A stretch of 41,560 nt of DNA from Alistipes sp. (GTDB lineage Bacteria > Bacteroidota > Bacteroidia > Bacteroidales > Rikenellaceae). This document shows positions 27,154-34,872 of this stretch, in pieces. The position numbers and the translations under genes are program-made. The first letter of the stretch is position 1; each line of letters begins with the position of its first letter. The notes under the pieces were generated by a model. The model worked only from the letters and a program-made list of their open reading frames with translations. It was not told the origin of the DNA and did not search any database. Location of the stretch: contig JAGCLL010000104.1 in the NCBI GenBank assembly GCA_017647025.1, positions 1 through 41,560 of the forward strand, read 5' to 3'.

Positions 27154-27276
27154 AAAATCGTCAATGATGAGATTATTTTTGTGCGAAGTAAGGCGATGAA
27201 AGCGCAGCATAGTAAGCCTATGTGAGCATTTCAGCGTCCGAAGATTCGTGCAAAAAGAACTCATCAGAACGATTTT
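27154..27276 (+). repeat. Hairpin repeat element, copy 1
   Basis: A 123-bp imperfect palindrome between the convergent DUF4954 and folA genes. Outer arms: AAAATCGT (27154-27161) and GATGAG pair with CTCATC and the folA 3' end. Second stem: TTTTTGTGCGAA (27176-27187) with TTCGTGCAAAAA (27245-27256), 12 bp with two G-U-type pairs. Core: GGCG, TGAAA/TTTCA (27197-27201/27229-27233) and CATAG/CTATG (27208-27212/27218-27222) with a 5-nt TAAGC loop. The last outer bases overlap the folA stop. The core recurs at 41171-41272 with compensatory changes. Strand is given by the wobble pairs. Confidence 0.85.
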
Positions 27277-27749
27277 CTCACTAGATCAATGAAGGTAAAC
27301 CCTCCATCATACTCTTCACCTTGAGCGAACTCCTCACGGGCAACCTCCTGCCACTCGGAATAGTTGATTTCAGGGAAGAATGTATCGCCCTCGTAGTTGC
27401 GATGAACGATGGTCAGATACAACTTGTCAGCCAACGGCAATGCCTGCTTATAAATCTGCGCTCCACCGATGATAAATACCTCCTCATCGGACGGGAACAT
27501 CTTAACTGCCTCCTCGATAGAGTGTGCAACCAAGCAACCCTCGAATTCGCTTTCGCCACGAGTAATGACTACATTTGTGCGCTTTGGCAGTGGGCGACCA
27601 ATAGACTCGAAGGTCTTACGCCCCATAATAACGGGGTGTCCCGTAGTGGTAGTACGGAAACGACGCATATCCTCTTTGATATTCCACAATAAGGCGTTCT
27701 TATCGCCTATAACGCCATTTTCTGCAATGGCTACAATAATTGAAATCAT
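27264..27749 (-). CDS. folA: Dihydrofolate reductase
   Basis: A 161-residue enzyme that reduces dihydrofolate with NADPH and closes the folate cycle that thymidylate synthase drives. Motifs: MISIIVAIAENGVIGDKNALLW at the N-terminus (LLW in place of the usual LPW), the acidic substrate-binding Asp in IKEDM, GHPVIMGRKTFESIGRPLPKR and FIIGGAQIY. Length is normal. The C-terminal codons overlap the outer right arm of the hairpin element (27154-27276). It lies 57 nt after a FISUMP-like gene, at the end of the minus-strand run that begins with DUF4290. No clear own promoter is seen. Confidence 0.95.
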   Translation of the reverse strand: MISIIVAIAENGVIGDKNALLWNIKEDMRRFRTTTTGHPVIMGRKTFESIGRPLPKRTNVVITRGESEFEGCLVAHSIEEAVKMFPSDEEVFIIGGAQIYKQALPLADKLYLTIVHRNYEGDTFFPEINYSEWQEVAREEFAQGEEYDGGFTFIDLVRKSF

Positions 27750-27806
27750 TATTTAGATGTTATAAATCAACTTTACATTACATATACAACATAGGGCTTT
27801 CTGTCA

Positions 27807-28763
27807 CTATCTTTCCACCACTTTTTGGGGGCGTATAGAGAATGCCGAGGCGTTGTAATACTGTGAAATAAGCCCTATTCCTCGTTCCCAGATGTAGAAG
27901 TCGTTCGAACTACTCCTACGACCGGGCGTAAGTTTTGATGTCCAATACCAACCCGCCTTGCCCAGCCACTTTTGACCACTGGGGTCGAGGTCATACCATA
28001 TAGCGCCAGCCTTAACAAACCCATCCTTGATACCCTGCGCCTTGATGAGGAGAATATCCTCATAAACGGGTACGCAATAGCCCGGAGGGCAGGGATCGAA
28101 CATCGTTTTGCGTCCCTCCTTGCACCACGATTCGGCCGGTTCGACATCCATCCATCGGCTATTGCGAGAGAGGAATGTCATTGGGTTGGCAACCGCAAAT
28201 TCATAGTTCTGTTTCTTGTTGTAGCAGACCGTCATTCCCTTCATAGAGGCGGGTATAGGCTCTTTGCGCCCCCACTGCCAAAAACAACCATTTTCGCCCG
28301 ATGCACCCAATGTTGTTGAGTACGCTCCAAGGTTGCGATCGAGAAATACGATACCCCCAATTTGACAATCCACAGCATCGGTCAACCATATATGCCACGA
28401 CCATATACACTTACCTTCGCTACAAGCCTCATCGGAGTAGATACCTATAAGCGCATTACCCTTCGTTGCACCTTTTTTGGTCGAAAAGAGAATCTTGCTA
28501 CCCGATAACTTCACACTCTCGTCAATAACGAAATCGCTATCCTCCCATACAACCTTTATACCCTTTATCTGCTTGGTGTCGATATGGGTTGAGTAGCCGA
28601 GTGTAGCCACGCCGTTACCTTTGACATTGGCCAGGAAAGAGTAGTTCTCGCCACCGCAAACCATATAGCAGTTAGCGCTCTCCAAGGCCGATAGATCCCT
28701 TCGGGCCGCCATAGTCAGGCCGACAATCATCACTGCCAACACCGTGAAAATCAATCTCTTCAT
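27807..28763 (-). CDS. Secreted FISUMP-like surface protein
   Basis: A 318-residue exported protein with signal peptide MKRLIFTVLAVMIVGLTMA. The C-terminal half has the pattern of Bacteroidetes FISUMP-type (Fibrobacter major paralogous) surface domains: VFLDRNLGAYS, CFWQWGRKEP, FDPCPPGYCVP and a C-terminal FYIWERGIGLI..FSIRP. The N-terminal half is beta-rich and unassigned. ATG 28763 is 2 nt from the stop of the beta-helix gene, so the two genes are a pair. Such domains are often found in surface and fimbrial-type proteins; the role here is unknown. It separates thyA from folA. Confidence 0.65.
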   Translation of the reverse strand: MKRLIFTVLAVMIVGLTMAARRDLSALESANCYMVCGGENYSFLANVKGNGVATLGYSTHIDTKQIKGIKVVWEDSDFVIDESVKLSGSKILFSTKKGATKGNALIGIYSDEACSEGKCIWSWHIWLTDAVDCQIGGIVFLDRNLGAYSTTLGASGENGCFWQWGRKEPIPASMKGMTVCYNKKQNYEFAVANPMTFLSRNSRWMDVEPAESWCKEGRKTMFDPCPPGYCVPVYEDILLIKAQGIKDGFVKAGAIWYDLDPSGQKWLGKAGWYWTSKLTPGRRSSSNDFYIWERGIGLISQYYNASAFSIRPQKVVER

Positions 28764-28765
28764 AA

Positions 28766-29977
28766 CTAATCTACTCTCTTTCCATTTGCATCGACCCACG
28801 CCTCACCATTATATATAACAAGTTTACCCAAGTCGGTATCATAGTATGTCTGTATGTAGGTTGGTATATAACTCAATCGCTCAGCTGTCGTACCAGCCAT
28901 TGCGTGAGCCGAATTACGGGTCTTGAAGCGATGACCACTACCCTTCTCCCAGAATTGTACATCCACGGCATTACCCTTACTCAATGAGTGTTTATTTGCT
29001 GCAAAGACGATATTGCCGCACCAAGTTCCCGGGATAACTTCTCGTGCCGGGAGAACAGGTTTGAGCGTAGGATTTTCGTTTTCGCGAAACTCCATTGTAT
29101 GAGATATCATATCCACACACTGCAAACCCGGATTATTCGGATCGCGCATCTCACCACAACGATTGAACAGTGGTAACGCTGCACATAACTCCTCGCTACA
29201 ATTTATGAGTGTAATCGGGTGCTCCCAAACGCCCCACTCCACGGTCTCATAATTGCCAAAGGTATAGCCATAATAACTTTTATAGCCAAGCAAGCCTACA
29301 CATACGGTGTGCTCGCCTCCAATCTGAAACGCCTCGTAGAAACCAATACTATAGATATCTTTCCAATACTGGCCAATACCGTTCGTATTGACATTTTGAC
29401 CACGAATACCAACCGAGCCTTCAACAGGAATCACTCCGGCACCTGCGCCTGCGGCATTCATTCGCAAATTCTCCAATACTGCACCACCCGTACGGAAGAG
29501 GTTAAGGCATATGACCTTATGCTTGGTATCGGGCAACATAATCTGGAAGTTGCGTAACTTGACATTATTCGTATTTCTGCCCATATTGTCGGAGAAGAGC
29601 ATAACGCACACTTGCTCGTTTGGGTCGAGACCCTCATACGCCTCGGGGCGCACCTTAAACTCGACATTCACACCTACACGGGGAATAATATCGCTCTTAC
29701 CTTCGAAACGAAGGCTTGCCATTTGCGGAAATTTAATTGCAGTGCGGTGCGTAGCATCACCATAGAGGTGGAAGCCGTCTATATTATATACTCCATCAGC
29801 AAGGTATATCTCGCATGTTTCAGAGGTATTTCCATCGAACCTATCCAACACCTGTTGAATGGTGACCTCATCGTGTACACCACTGCAAACCACATCCGCC
29901 GCAGCCTTATCTGCCGCCGAGGAGTTAAAAGCCGCAATGTTAATGATAGTCATTAACGAGGTCAACAACTTTATCAT
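28766..29977 (-). CDS. Right-handed beta-helix protein with phage-fibre-like C-terminal motif
   Basis: A 403-residue protein with a short hydrophobic N-terminus (MIKLLTSLMTIINIAAFNSSA), probably exported. The sequence ADVVCSGVHDEVTIQQVLDR is of the type that opens pectate-lyase-like parallel beta-helices; the middle is rich in short strands (NNVKLRNFQIMLPDT, AVLENLRMNAAG). The C-terminus TYYDTDLGKLVIYNGEAWVD resembles motifs at the ends of tail-fibre and surface proteins in Bacteroidetes. No catalytic residues can be assigned. The start is 11 nt from the thyA stop and its end is 2 nt from the FISUMP-like gene. Function unknown. Confidence 0.6.
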   Translation of the reverse strand: MIKLLTSLMTIINIAAFNSSAADKAAADVVCSGVHDEVTIQQVLDRFDGNTSETCEIYLADGVYNIDGFHLYGDATHRTAIKFPQMASLRFEGKSDIIPRVGVNVEFKVRPEAYEGLDPNEQVCVMLFSDNMGRNTNNVKLRNFQIMLPDTKHKVICLNLFRTGGAVLENLRMNAAGAGAGVIPVEGSVGIRGQNVNTNGIGQYWKDIYSIGFYEAFQIGGEHTVCVGLLGYKSYYGYTFGNYETVEWGVWEHPITLINCSEELCAALPLFNRCGEMRDPNNPGLQCVDMISHTMEFRENENPTLKPVLPAREVIPGTWCGNIVFAANKHSLSKGNAVDVQFWEKGSGHRFKTRNSAHAMAGTTAERLSYIPTYIQTYYDTDLGKLVIYNGEAWVDANGKRVD

Positions 29978-29988
29978 AATCCGCTGTT

Positions 29989-30888
29989 TTAGAACGACAT
30001 TGGAGCCTTAATAGTTGGATACGGGTCGTAACCCTCTAATGTAAAGTCCTCGTACTTAAAGTCGAAAATTGACTTTACATCGGGATTTAGTCGCATTGTA
30101 GGCAATGCTCTCGGAGTGCGAGAGAGTTGCTCATCTACCTGTTCCAAGTGGTTGAGATAGAGGTGTGTATCGCCCAAAGTGTGAACAAACTCGCCCGCCT
30201 CCAAACCGCAAACTTGCGCCATCATCATCGTAAGCAGAGCATACGATGCGATATTGAACGGCACGCCGAGGAATGTATCGGCACTACGCTGATAGAGCAT
30301 ACACGAGAGTTTGCCATCAGCCACATAGAACTGGAACAATGTATGGCACGGTGGCAGAGCCATCTTCTCCACATCGGCAACATTCCACGCCGATACGATA
30401 ATACGGCGAGAGTCTGGATTGTTTTTAATCAACTCTACCGCCTGTTGAATTTGGTCGATTGCCTCGCCATTTGGTCGTGGCCACGAACGCCACTGATAGC
30501 CATAGACATGGTTCAAATCGCCAAACTTATAGCCCGTAATCGGCGACTCGACACCCTCCTGCGCTGCTCGCAAGAACTCCTCCATCGAAACTGGAAGCAC
30601 ACCCTCCTTAACGCACAACTCGTTGTAATAGCGGTAGGCATCATTATCCCAGATATGCACGCCATTATCGACAAGGTACTTAATGTTTGTATCACCATTC
30701 AAAAACCACAATAATTCGTGGATAATACCCTTCAAAAAGACCTTCTTGGTGGTCAACAAAGGGAAACCCTGCGAAAGGTCAAAGCGCATCTGATGACCAA
30801 ACACAGACTTTGTACCTGTACCTGTGCGGTCGGTCTTAACTGCACCTTCGGTCTTGATGCGAGTAAGTAAATCGAGATATTGTTTCAT
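29989..30888 (-). CDS. thyA: Thymidylate synthase
   Basis: A 299-residue enzyme that methylates dUMP to dTMP with methylene-tetrahydrofolate, releasing dihydrofolate for FolA. The active-site Cys is C181 in [12 protein letters not shown], preceded by RRIIVSAWN. The dUMP-binding [17 protein letters not shown] and the C-terminal IKAPMSF-type end are present. A 30-odd residue insertion (about 90-130) relative to the 264-residue E. coli protein is of the Lactobacillus type. The start is ATG 30888. It follows lpxH at 24 nt. Identity is secure. Confidence 0.97.
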   Translation of the reverse strand: MKQYLDLLTRIKTEGAVKTDRTGTGTKSVFGHQMRFDLSQGFPLLTTKKVFLKGIIHELLWFLNGDTNIKYLVDNGVHIWDNDAYRYYNELCVKEGVLPVSMEEFLRAAQEGVESPITGYKFGDLNHVYGYQWRSWPRPNGEAIDQIQQAVELIKNNPDSRRIIVSAWNVADVEKMALPPCHTLFQFYVADGKLSCMLYQRSADTFLGVPFNIASYALLTMMMAQVCGLEAGEFVHTLGDTHLYLNHLEQVDEQLSRTPRALPTMRLNPDVKSIFDFKYEDFTLEGYDPYPTIKAPMSF

Positions 30889-30912
30889 ATTTTTTTAGCA
30901 ATTAGCCATTGG

Positions 30913-31641
30913 CTATTTATAATGTTTTAATTCTATTCTACCATTGTTGTCGAGCGCAATATAGTTCGGTTGGGTATGCCAATCGCCCATAAAGAGGGTA
31001 TGTTGCTCACTTGTAATATCGGCTGCATAGTGCATATGACCAAAGATAAAGTGGTCTATATGTTGCTCTCTACCAAACTCCGTAGCAAAGTCGATAAGTG
31101 GCTGTAACACATTGATACTTTGCGTTGTTGAGTGCGACTTGCGAGAACGACTGCTCCACCACTTGCCAAAGCGGACAAAGTGATTTGGATGAATAAGCCA
31201 CGACGCACATTTGCGCAACCTCTTCGAACGGAACATACTATTCATCAAACGCAAGATAGGATTGCCCTTAATGTTCATATTATCGCCGTGCGCCACAAAG
31301 AGTTCTTTGCCAGCAACATTAAACCTTTGCGGAGAGGTGTAGAGTTCGATACCGCACTCCTCGGTTAGGTAGTCGCCCACCCACATATCGTGATTGCCTG
31401 TGAGCATCACTATACGCACGCCTTTATCGCTCAACTCCGCCAAGCGACCAAGCACACGCACAAAGCCCTTCGGCACAACCTCCTTATACTCAAACCAGAA
31501 GTCGAAGATGTCGCCCACCAAAAAGAGCGACTCGGCATCCGCCTCAATCTTCGAGAGGAAGTCAAGAAATAGGCTCTCCACACGGCGTTGTTCAGCCTTA
31601 TTCCCAGAGCCAAGATGTACATCCGATACGAAATAGTGCAT
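30913..31641 (-). CDS. lpxH: UDP-2,3-diacylglucosamine diphosphatase (LpxH-like)
   Basis: A 242-residue calcineurin-like phosphoesterase that hydrolyses UDP-2,3-diacylglucosamine to lipid X in lipid A synthesis. Metal-binding motifs are in order: SDVHLG (residues 6-11), GDIFDFWFEY, GNHDMW, HGD and GHMH. Length fits LpxH. The start is ATG 31641; it lies 3 nt after the TlpA-like gene stop, suggesting translational coupling. The lipid A role is inferred from family membership; LpxH paralogues with other roles exist. Confidence 0.88.
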   Translation of the reverse strand: MHYFVSDVHLGSGNKAEQRRVESLFLDFLSKIEADAESLFLVGDIFDFWFEYKEVVPKGFVRVLGRLAELSDKGVRIVMLTGNHDMWVGDYLTEECGIELYTSPQRFNVAGKELFVAHGDNMNIKGNPILRLMNSMFRSKRLRKCASWLIHPNHFVRFGKWWSSRSRKSHSTTQSINVLQPLIDFATEFGREQHIDHFIFGHMHYAADITSEQHTLFMGDWHTQPNYIALDNNGRIELKHYK

Positions 31642-31644
31642 ACT

Positions 31645-32784
31645 CTAATCCTCGAAAATTTTAGCCAATCGTGCTGCCAAAGCGCTACTATAAAGATCCT
31701 TGGCAATGATATTGCCCTGTTTGTCTATTAAGAAATTTGAAGGGAGTTTGCGCACATTGTAAGCACGCAACATAGGCGAAGCCTCGCCCATAAAGTCGCA
31801 CACCGAAATCCAAGGCAACGCCTGCTCCTGAACAGCCGTAATCCACGCCACCTTCGAGGTGTCAGCAGACACCTGATAGACACGGAAGCCCTCATCTTTA
31901 TACTCATCGTATATCTCCTTCAACTCGGCATTCAAGGCGTTGCTATTGCCCGCCTCGGCAGCCCAGAAATCTACCAATATAACATTTCCGTCCAACGAAG
32001 AGAGCGACACCTCATTGCCGTACATATCCTTACCTTTAAGTTCGGGATATGTGCGTGTCTCGATAGAGTTAAGGAGCGAAATTCTCGCCTCCATTCTGGC
32101 AATATCGTTGCTCAACTTTACCAAATATGGCGATGTAGGATAGCGCTTTGACACGCTCTCCGACACAATACGGTAGTATATCAAATCACTCTCCGCACCC
32201 GACAAATGCTGCTCACCTGTAAGGCGCTGATAGAGCGCATAGACACTCGCCAAGTACTCCTTATTCTCTACAATAAACGAAATCTGATTGCGTTTAACCT
32301 TGCGATAGAGGTCATTATAACGCTCTGCCAACTCCTGCTTATTCTCATTATCGGCTTTGCCATAATCCAGGAGTAGACGGTTGAGCGCCAACTGACCATC
32401 AAGAAACTCTTTATTGAACTTTCGCAACAACTCCGACTCCTTGGAGCCTGTAACCGTATAGTTCGCCAAGACACTACCCAATGCAGACAGTTCGATGCGC
32501 TCACCCCTCGAAACGAGCAATGGCACACGGTCGCCGCCATACATAACATTGTAAAGCGACGGTGTTGGTGCCACATCCGTAATTGTAAAGTGGTAGATAC
32601 CCTTATCGTCAAGTGCTATCGAATCTACAATGCTCTGTCCCGATGCAGACATCTCTTCCAAGTAGACCATCTTGGAGTTCAATCCAACAAATCGTCCCGA
32701 TATGCGAACATCGTTTTTACGGCAACCTACTATTGCCACCACAATGCTTGCTACAACCAATATCTTAACTGCAAATCTCTTCAT
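31645..32784 (-). CDS. TlpA/thioredoxin-fold lipoprotein without CXXC
   Basis: A 379-residue lipoprotein (MKRFAVKILVVASIVVAIVGC). Residues about 25-115 look like the DUF4369 beta-domain (ISGRFVGLNSKMVYLEEM), followed by an alpha-helical segment (about 115-245) and a C-terminal thioredoxin-fold domain. The redox motif that is normally WCGPC reads E277-A278-G279-N280-S281, so both cysteines are gone (A278, S281). The cis-Pro region survives as RKLPSNFLIDKQG. It therefore cannot act as a classic disulfide reductase and may be a non-catalytic binding protein. It follows the DUF4290 gene at 42 nt and is 3 nt before lpxH. Confidence 0.82.
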   Translation of the reverse strand: MKRFAVKILVVASIVVAIVGCRKNDVRISGRFVGLNSKMVYLEEMSASGQSIVDSIALDDKGIYHFTITDVAPTPSLYNVMYGGDRVPLLVSRGERIELSALGSVLANYTVTGSKESELLRKFNKEFLDGQLALNRLLLDYGKADNENKQELAERYNDLYRKVKRNQISFIVENKEYLASVYALYQRLTGEQHLSGAESDLIYYRIVSESVSKRYPTSPYLVKLSNDIARMEARISLLNSIETRTYPELKGKDMYGNEVSLSSLDGNVILVDFWAAEAGNSNALNAELKEIYDEYKDEGFRVYQVSADTSKVAWITAVQEQALPWISVCDFMGEASPMLRAYNVRKLPSNFLIDKQGNIIAKDLYSSALAARLAKIFED

Positions 32785-32826
32785 ATATTCCTTCTCTTTT
32801 TACTCTTCAACAATAACGAACTTCAC

Positions 32827-33486
32827 TTATTGCATATTGTGTCGCTGTCCGCCCTTACGACCACCCTTTTGCTGCTTGGATTGCTGTTTTGATGGGCGTT
32901 GCTGGCGCTTATTCTTTTGGTTAGAATGGGCAACTTTACACTCCGTATCGTTCTTTTTGAGCCACTCTTCATCGAGGATTATAGCACCTTCGGACAAAAT
33001 CATTAGGTCATTTAGTATCTCCTCATTATTCGGATAATCCTGATTATACTCGGCACTCTTGTTACGCATATAGAGAATTGCGTTACGCAAGGTGTCGCCC
33101 GCAGTAGAGATACGCTCTGCACCTATACTCTTGATGATTTTAGCGATATTCTTGCCATAGTGCTTGTGCGAGATAAATCCCTGCGGGTATGCCAATCGCT
33201 CTGGCTTCACCATCAAATCCTCTCGTGTAGGGAGCGGATAGGGGCTATCCACATCGAGGCGGAAGTCCGACATAATGAACAGGTGATCCCACAACTTGTG
33301 GGTAAAATCGGCCGTATCTCGCAACAATGGATTGAGATTTCCCATAACCGCAATTACGGCTTTTGCCTGGCGGGTACGCTCATCTCTATCCTCAATTTCG
33401 AGCAGAGAGTCGACCATCTCCTGAATATGGCGACCATACTCCGGAATCATCAAACGACGGCGTAAATAGTTGTAGTTCTTATTCAT
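32827..33486 (-). CDS. DUF4290 protein
   Basis: A 219-residue protein matching DUF4290 (Bacteroidetes only): RRRLMIPEYGRHIQEMV, ERTRQAKAVIAVMGNLNP and FTHKLWDHLFIMSDF. The last ~40 residues are a low-complexity tail rich in Gln, Lys, Arg and Gly (KRQQRPSKQQSKQQKGGRKG), probably nucleic-acid- or ribosome-binding; that is an inference. The start is ATG 33486. It is the first gene of a minus-strand run through folA. A perfect promoter at 33702-33732 would give a leader of about 210 nt. Confidence 0.82.
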   Translation of the reverse strand: MNKNYNYLRRRLMIPEYGRHIQEMVDSLLEIEDRDERTRQAKAVIAVMGNLNPLLRDTADFTHKLWDHLFIMSDFRLDVDSPYPLPTREDLMVKPERLAYPQGFISHKHYGKNIAKIIKSIGAERISTAGDTLRNAILYMRNKSAEYNQDYPNNEEILNDLMILSEGAIILDEEWLKKNDTECKVAHSNQKNKRQQRPSKQQSKQQKGGRKGGQRHNMQ

Positions 33487-33489
33487 AAA

Positions 33490-33515
33490 CTGAAAACGGA
33501 AAGCGGAAAACGGAA
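33490..33515. repeat. Tandem heptamers GAAARCG upstream of DUF4290
   Basis: Four near-identical 7-mers (GAAAACG, GAAAGCG, GAAAACG, GAAAACT) lie just before the DUF4290 start codon, within the leader. The minus-strand sense reads TTTTCCG repeats. A related TTTTCCG pair occurs upstream of panC at 39846-39877. Confidence 0.6.
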
Positions 33516-33677
33516 AACTAAAATATCCGAAAAACACACTTCGCCCTAAATTAAATCCTCAATGAATCAAAGTGTCAAAATCACACTCTAAAAGGTCAAA
33601 TCAAATGTTCTATTCAGACTTTATACTCCCCTATCACTCTACCACTTGCGATATTATGCAGTGTCGGACAAAAGAGA

Positions 33678-33685
33678 TACCTTTG
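33678..33685 (+). promoter_or_regulatory. Possible -7 element of the sigma-54 activator-like gene
   Basis: TACCTTTG matches TAnnTTTG about 48 nt upstream of ATG 33733. No -33 box at normal spacing, so this is tentative. Confidence 0.35.
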
Positions 33686-33701
33686 GTGCACTATCTGAAT
33701 G

Positions 33702-33732
33702 CAAAAATAGTACTTTTTTAGAGAATAGCAAA
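33702..33732 (-). promoter_or_regulatory. Promoter of the DUF4290 operon (TTTG-N19-TATTTTTG)
   Basis: On the minus strand TTTG (33732-33729) and TATTTTTG (33709-33702) have exact 19-bp spacing. The -33 box abuts the start codon (33733) of the divergent response regulator gene, so the two genes must share this region. The leader to 33486 is about 210 nt with no known RNA motif. Confidence 0.75.
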
Positions 33733-34872
33733 ATGGCAAAAGTTTTAATTTTAGAACAATCAAAAAGCGTGCGCAACAATCTGCGTGAAAGGTTGGAGTT
33801 TGAGGGCTTCTCGACCGAGGGTGCCGAGAGTGTTGCTCTCGCCAAAAAAATGTGCGAGAAAATCTCATTCGACATCATTATCTCGGACAGAACAGACGGA
33901 CTTACCGACACTCAAATCCCATTTATAGTACTCTCACACGGGGGCGATATGGAGTCGGCAGTCGAGGCGCTACGATGTGGTGCGGTAGATTTCATCACCA
34001 AGCCTATCGATATGAATAGACTCCTGCAATCACTGCGCAAAGTTGTTACTCCGCCCATTGCAAATGCCCCCACACCGCCTCGAACAAAGGCGACCAGAGG
34101 GGTTAATGATGCGGGATGTCAAACCATTGAGCCCATCGTAGGCAAATCCGATGCTATCGTGCGTGTGCGCAAGTTAATAGATAAAGTAGCAGAGAGCGAA
34201 GCCAGAGTGCTTATAACTGGCGAGAATGGCACAGGCAAGGAGTTGGTGGCAAGATGGCTACACTGCAAGAGTCGCCGTGCCGAAGCACCATTTGTGGAGG
34301 TTAATTGTGCCGCTATACCCTCCGAACTCATCGAGAGCGAACTTTTTGGACACGAGCGAGGAGCCTTCACCTCGGCGGTAAAGCAGCGAAAAGGCAAGTT
34401 CGAGCAGGCGGATGGAGGTACACTCTTTATGGATGAGATTGGCGATATGTCGTTATCGGCACAGGCCAAAGTGTTGCGAGCCTTGCAGGAGCGAAAAATA
34501 TCCCGTGTAGGTAGCGACCGAGATATAGAGGTGGATGTGCGAGTTATTGCCGCCACAAATAAGAATCTTGAAGAGGAGATAAAGCGGGGCAACTTCCGTG
34601 AAGATTTATACCACCGCATAGGGGTTATATTAATAAAAGTACCCCCTTTGCGAGAGCGAAAGGGGGATGTAGCAATACTTATAGAGTACTTTTTGGAGAG
34701 CATCTGCCAAGAGTATCATATCCCGACCAAGGCGATTGACAAGGCGGCCATATCGCAACTCTCCGAGCGCTATTGGAGTGGCAACATACGAGAACTACGC
34801 AATGTAATCGAGCGACTGATTGTTCTCGGTGGCGACACTATCACCCACAGCGATATCGAGGAGTATTGTTAG
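33733..34872 (+). CDS. Sigma-54 activator-like response regulator lacking HTH
   Basis: A 379-residue NtrC-family protein. The receiver-like domain (1-105) keeps the phospho-acceptor D52 (IISD), S68 and K90 (ITKP), but the usual N-terminal acidic pair is E8-Q9 and the D52-S68 spacing is about 12 residues shorter than normal, losing the alpha3 helix. The AAA+ domain has Walker A GENGTGKE (163-170), Walker B GGTLFMDEIGD and the arginine-finger end NIRELRNVIERL. The sigma-54 contact loop is GAFTSA (210-215) instead of GAFTGA. It stops right after the AAA+ domain, with no Fis-type HTH. No histidine kinase is adjacent. The stop overlaps the convergent RibH-like gene by 4 nt. Confidence 0.88.
   Translation: MAKVLILEQSKSVRNNLRERLEFEGFSTEGAESVALAKKMCEKISFDIIISDRTDGLTDTQIPFIVLSHGGDMESAVEALRCGAVDFITKPIDMNRLLQSLRKVVTPPIANAPTPPRTKATRGVNDAGCQTIEPIVGKSDAIVRVRKLIDKVAESEARVLITGENGTGKELVARWLHCKSRRAEAPFVEVNCAAIPSELIESELFGHERGAFTSAVKQRKGKFEQADGGTLFMDEIGDMSLSAQAKVLRALQERKISRVGSDRDIEVDVRVIAATNKNLEEEIKRGNFREDLYHRIGVILIKVPPLRERKGDVAILIEYFLESICQEYHIPTKAIDKAAISQLSERYWSGNIRELRNVIERLIVLGGDTITHSDIEEYC

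Noticed and set aside
28766..29977. Prophage remnant suggested by the fibre-like C-terminus
   Set aside because: No other phage gene is near; such motifs are also found in ordinary surface proteins.
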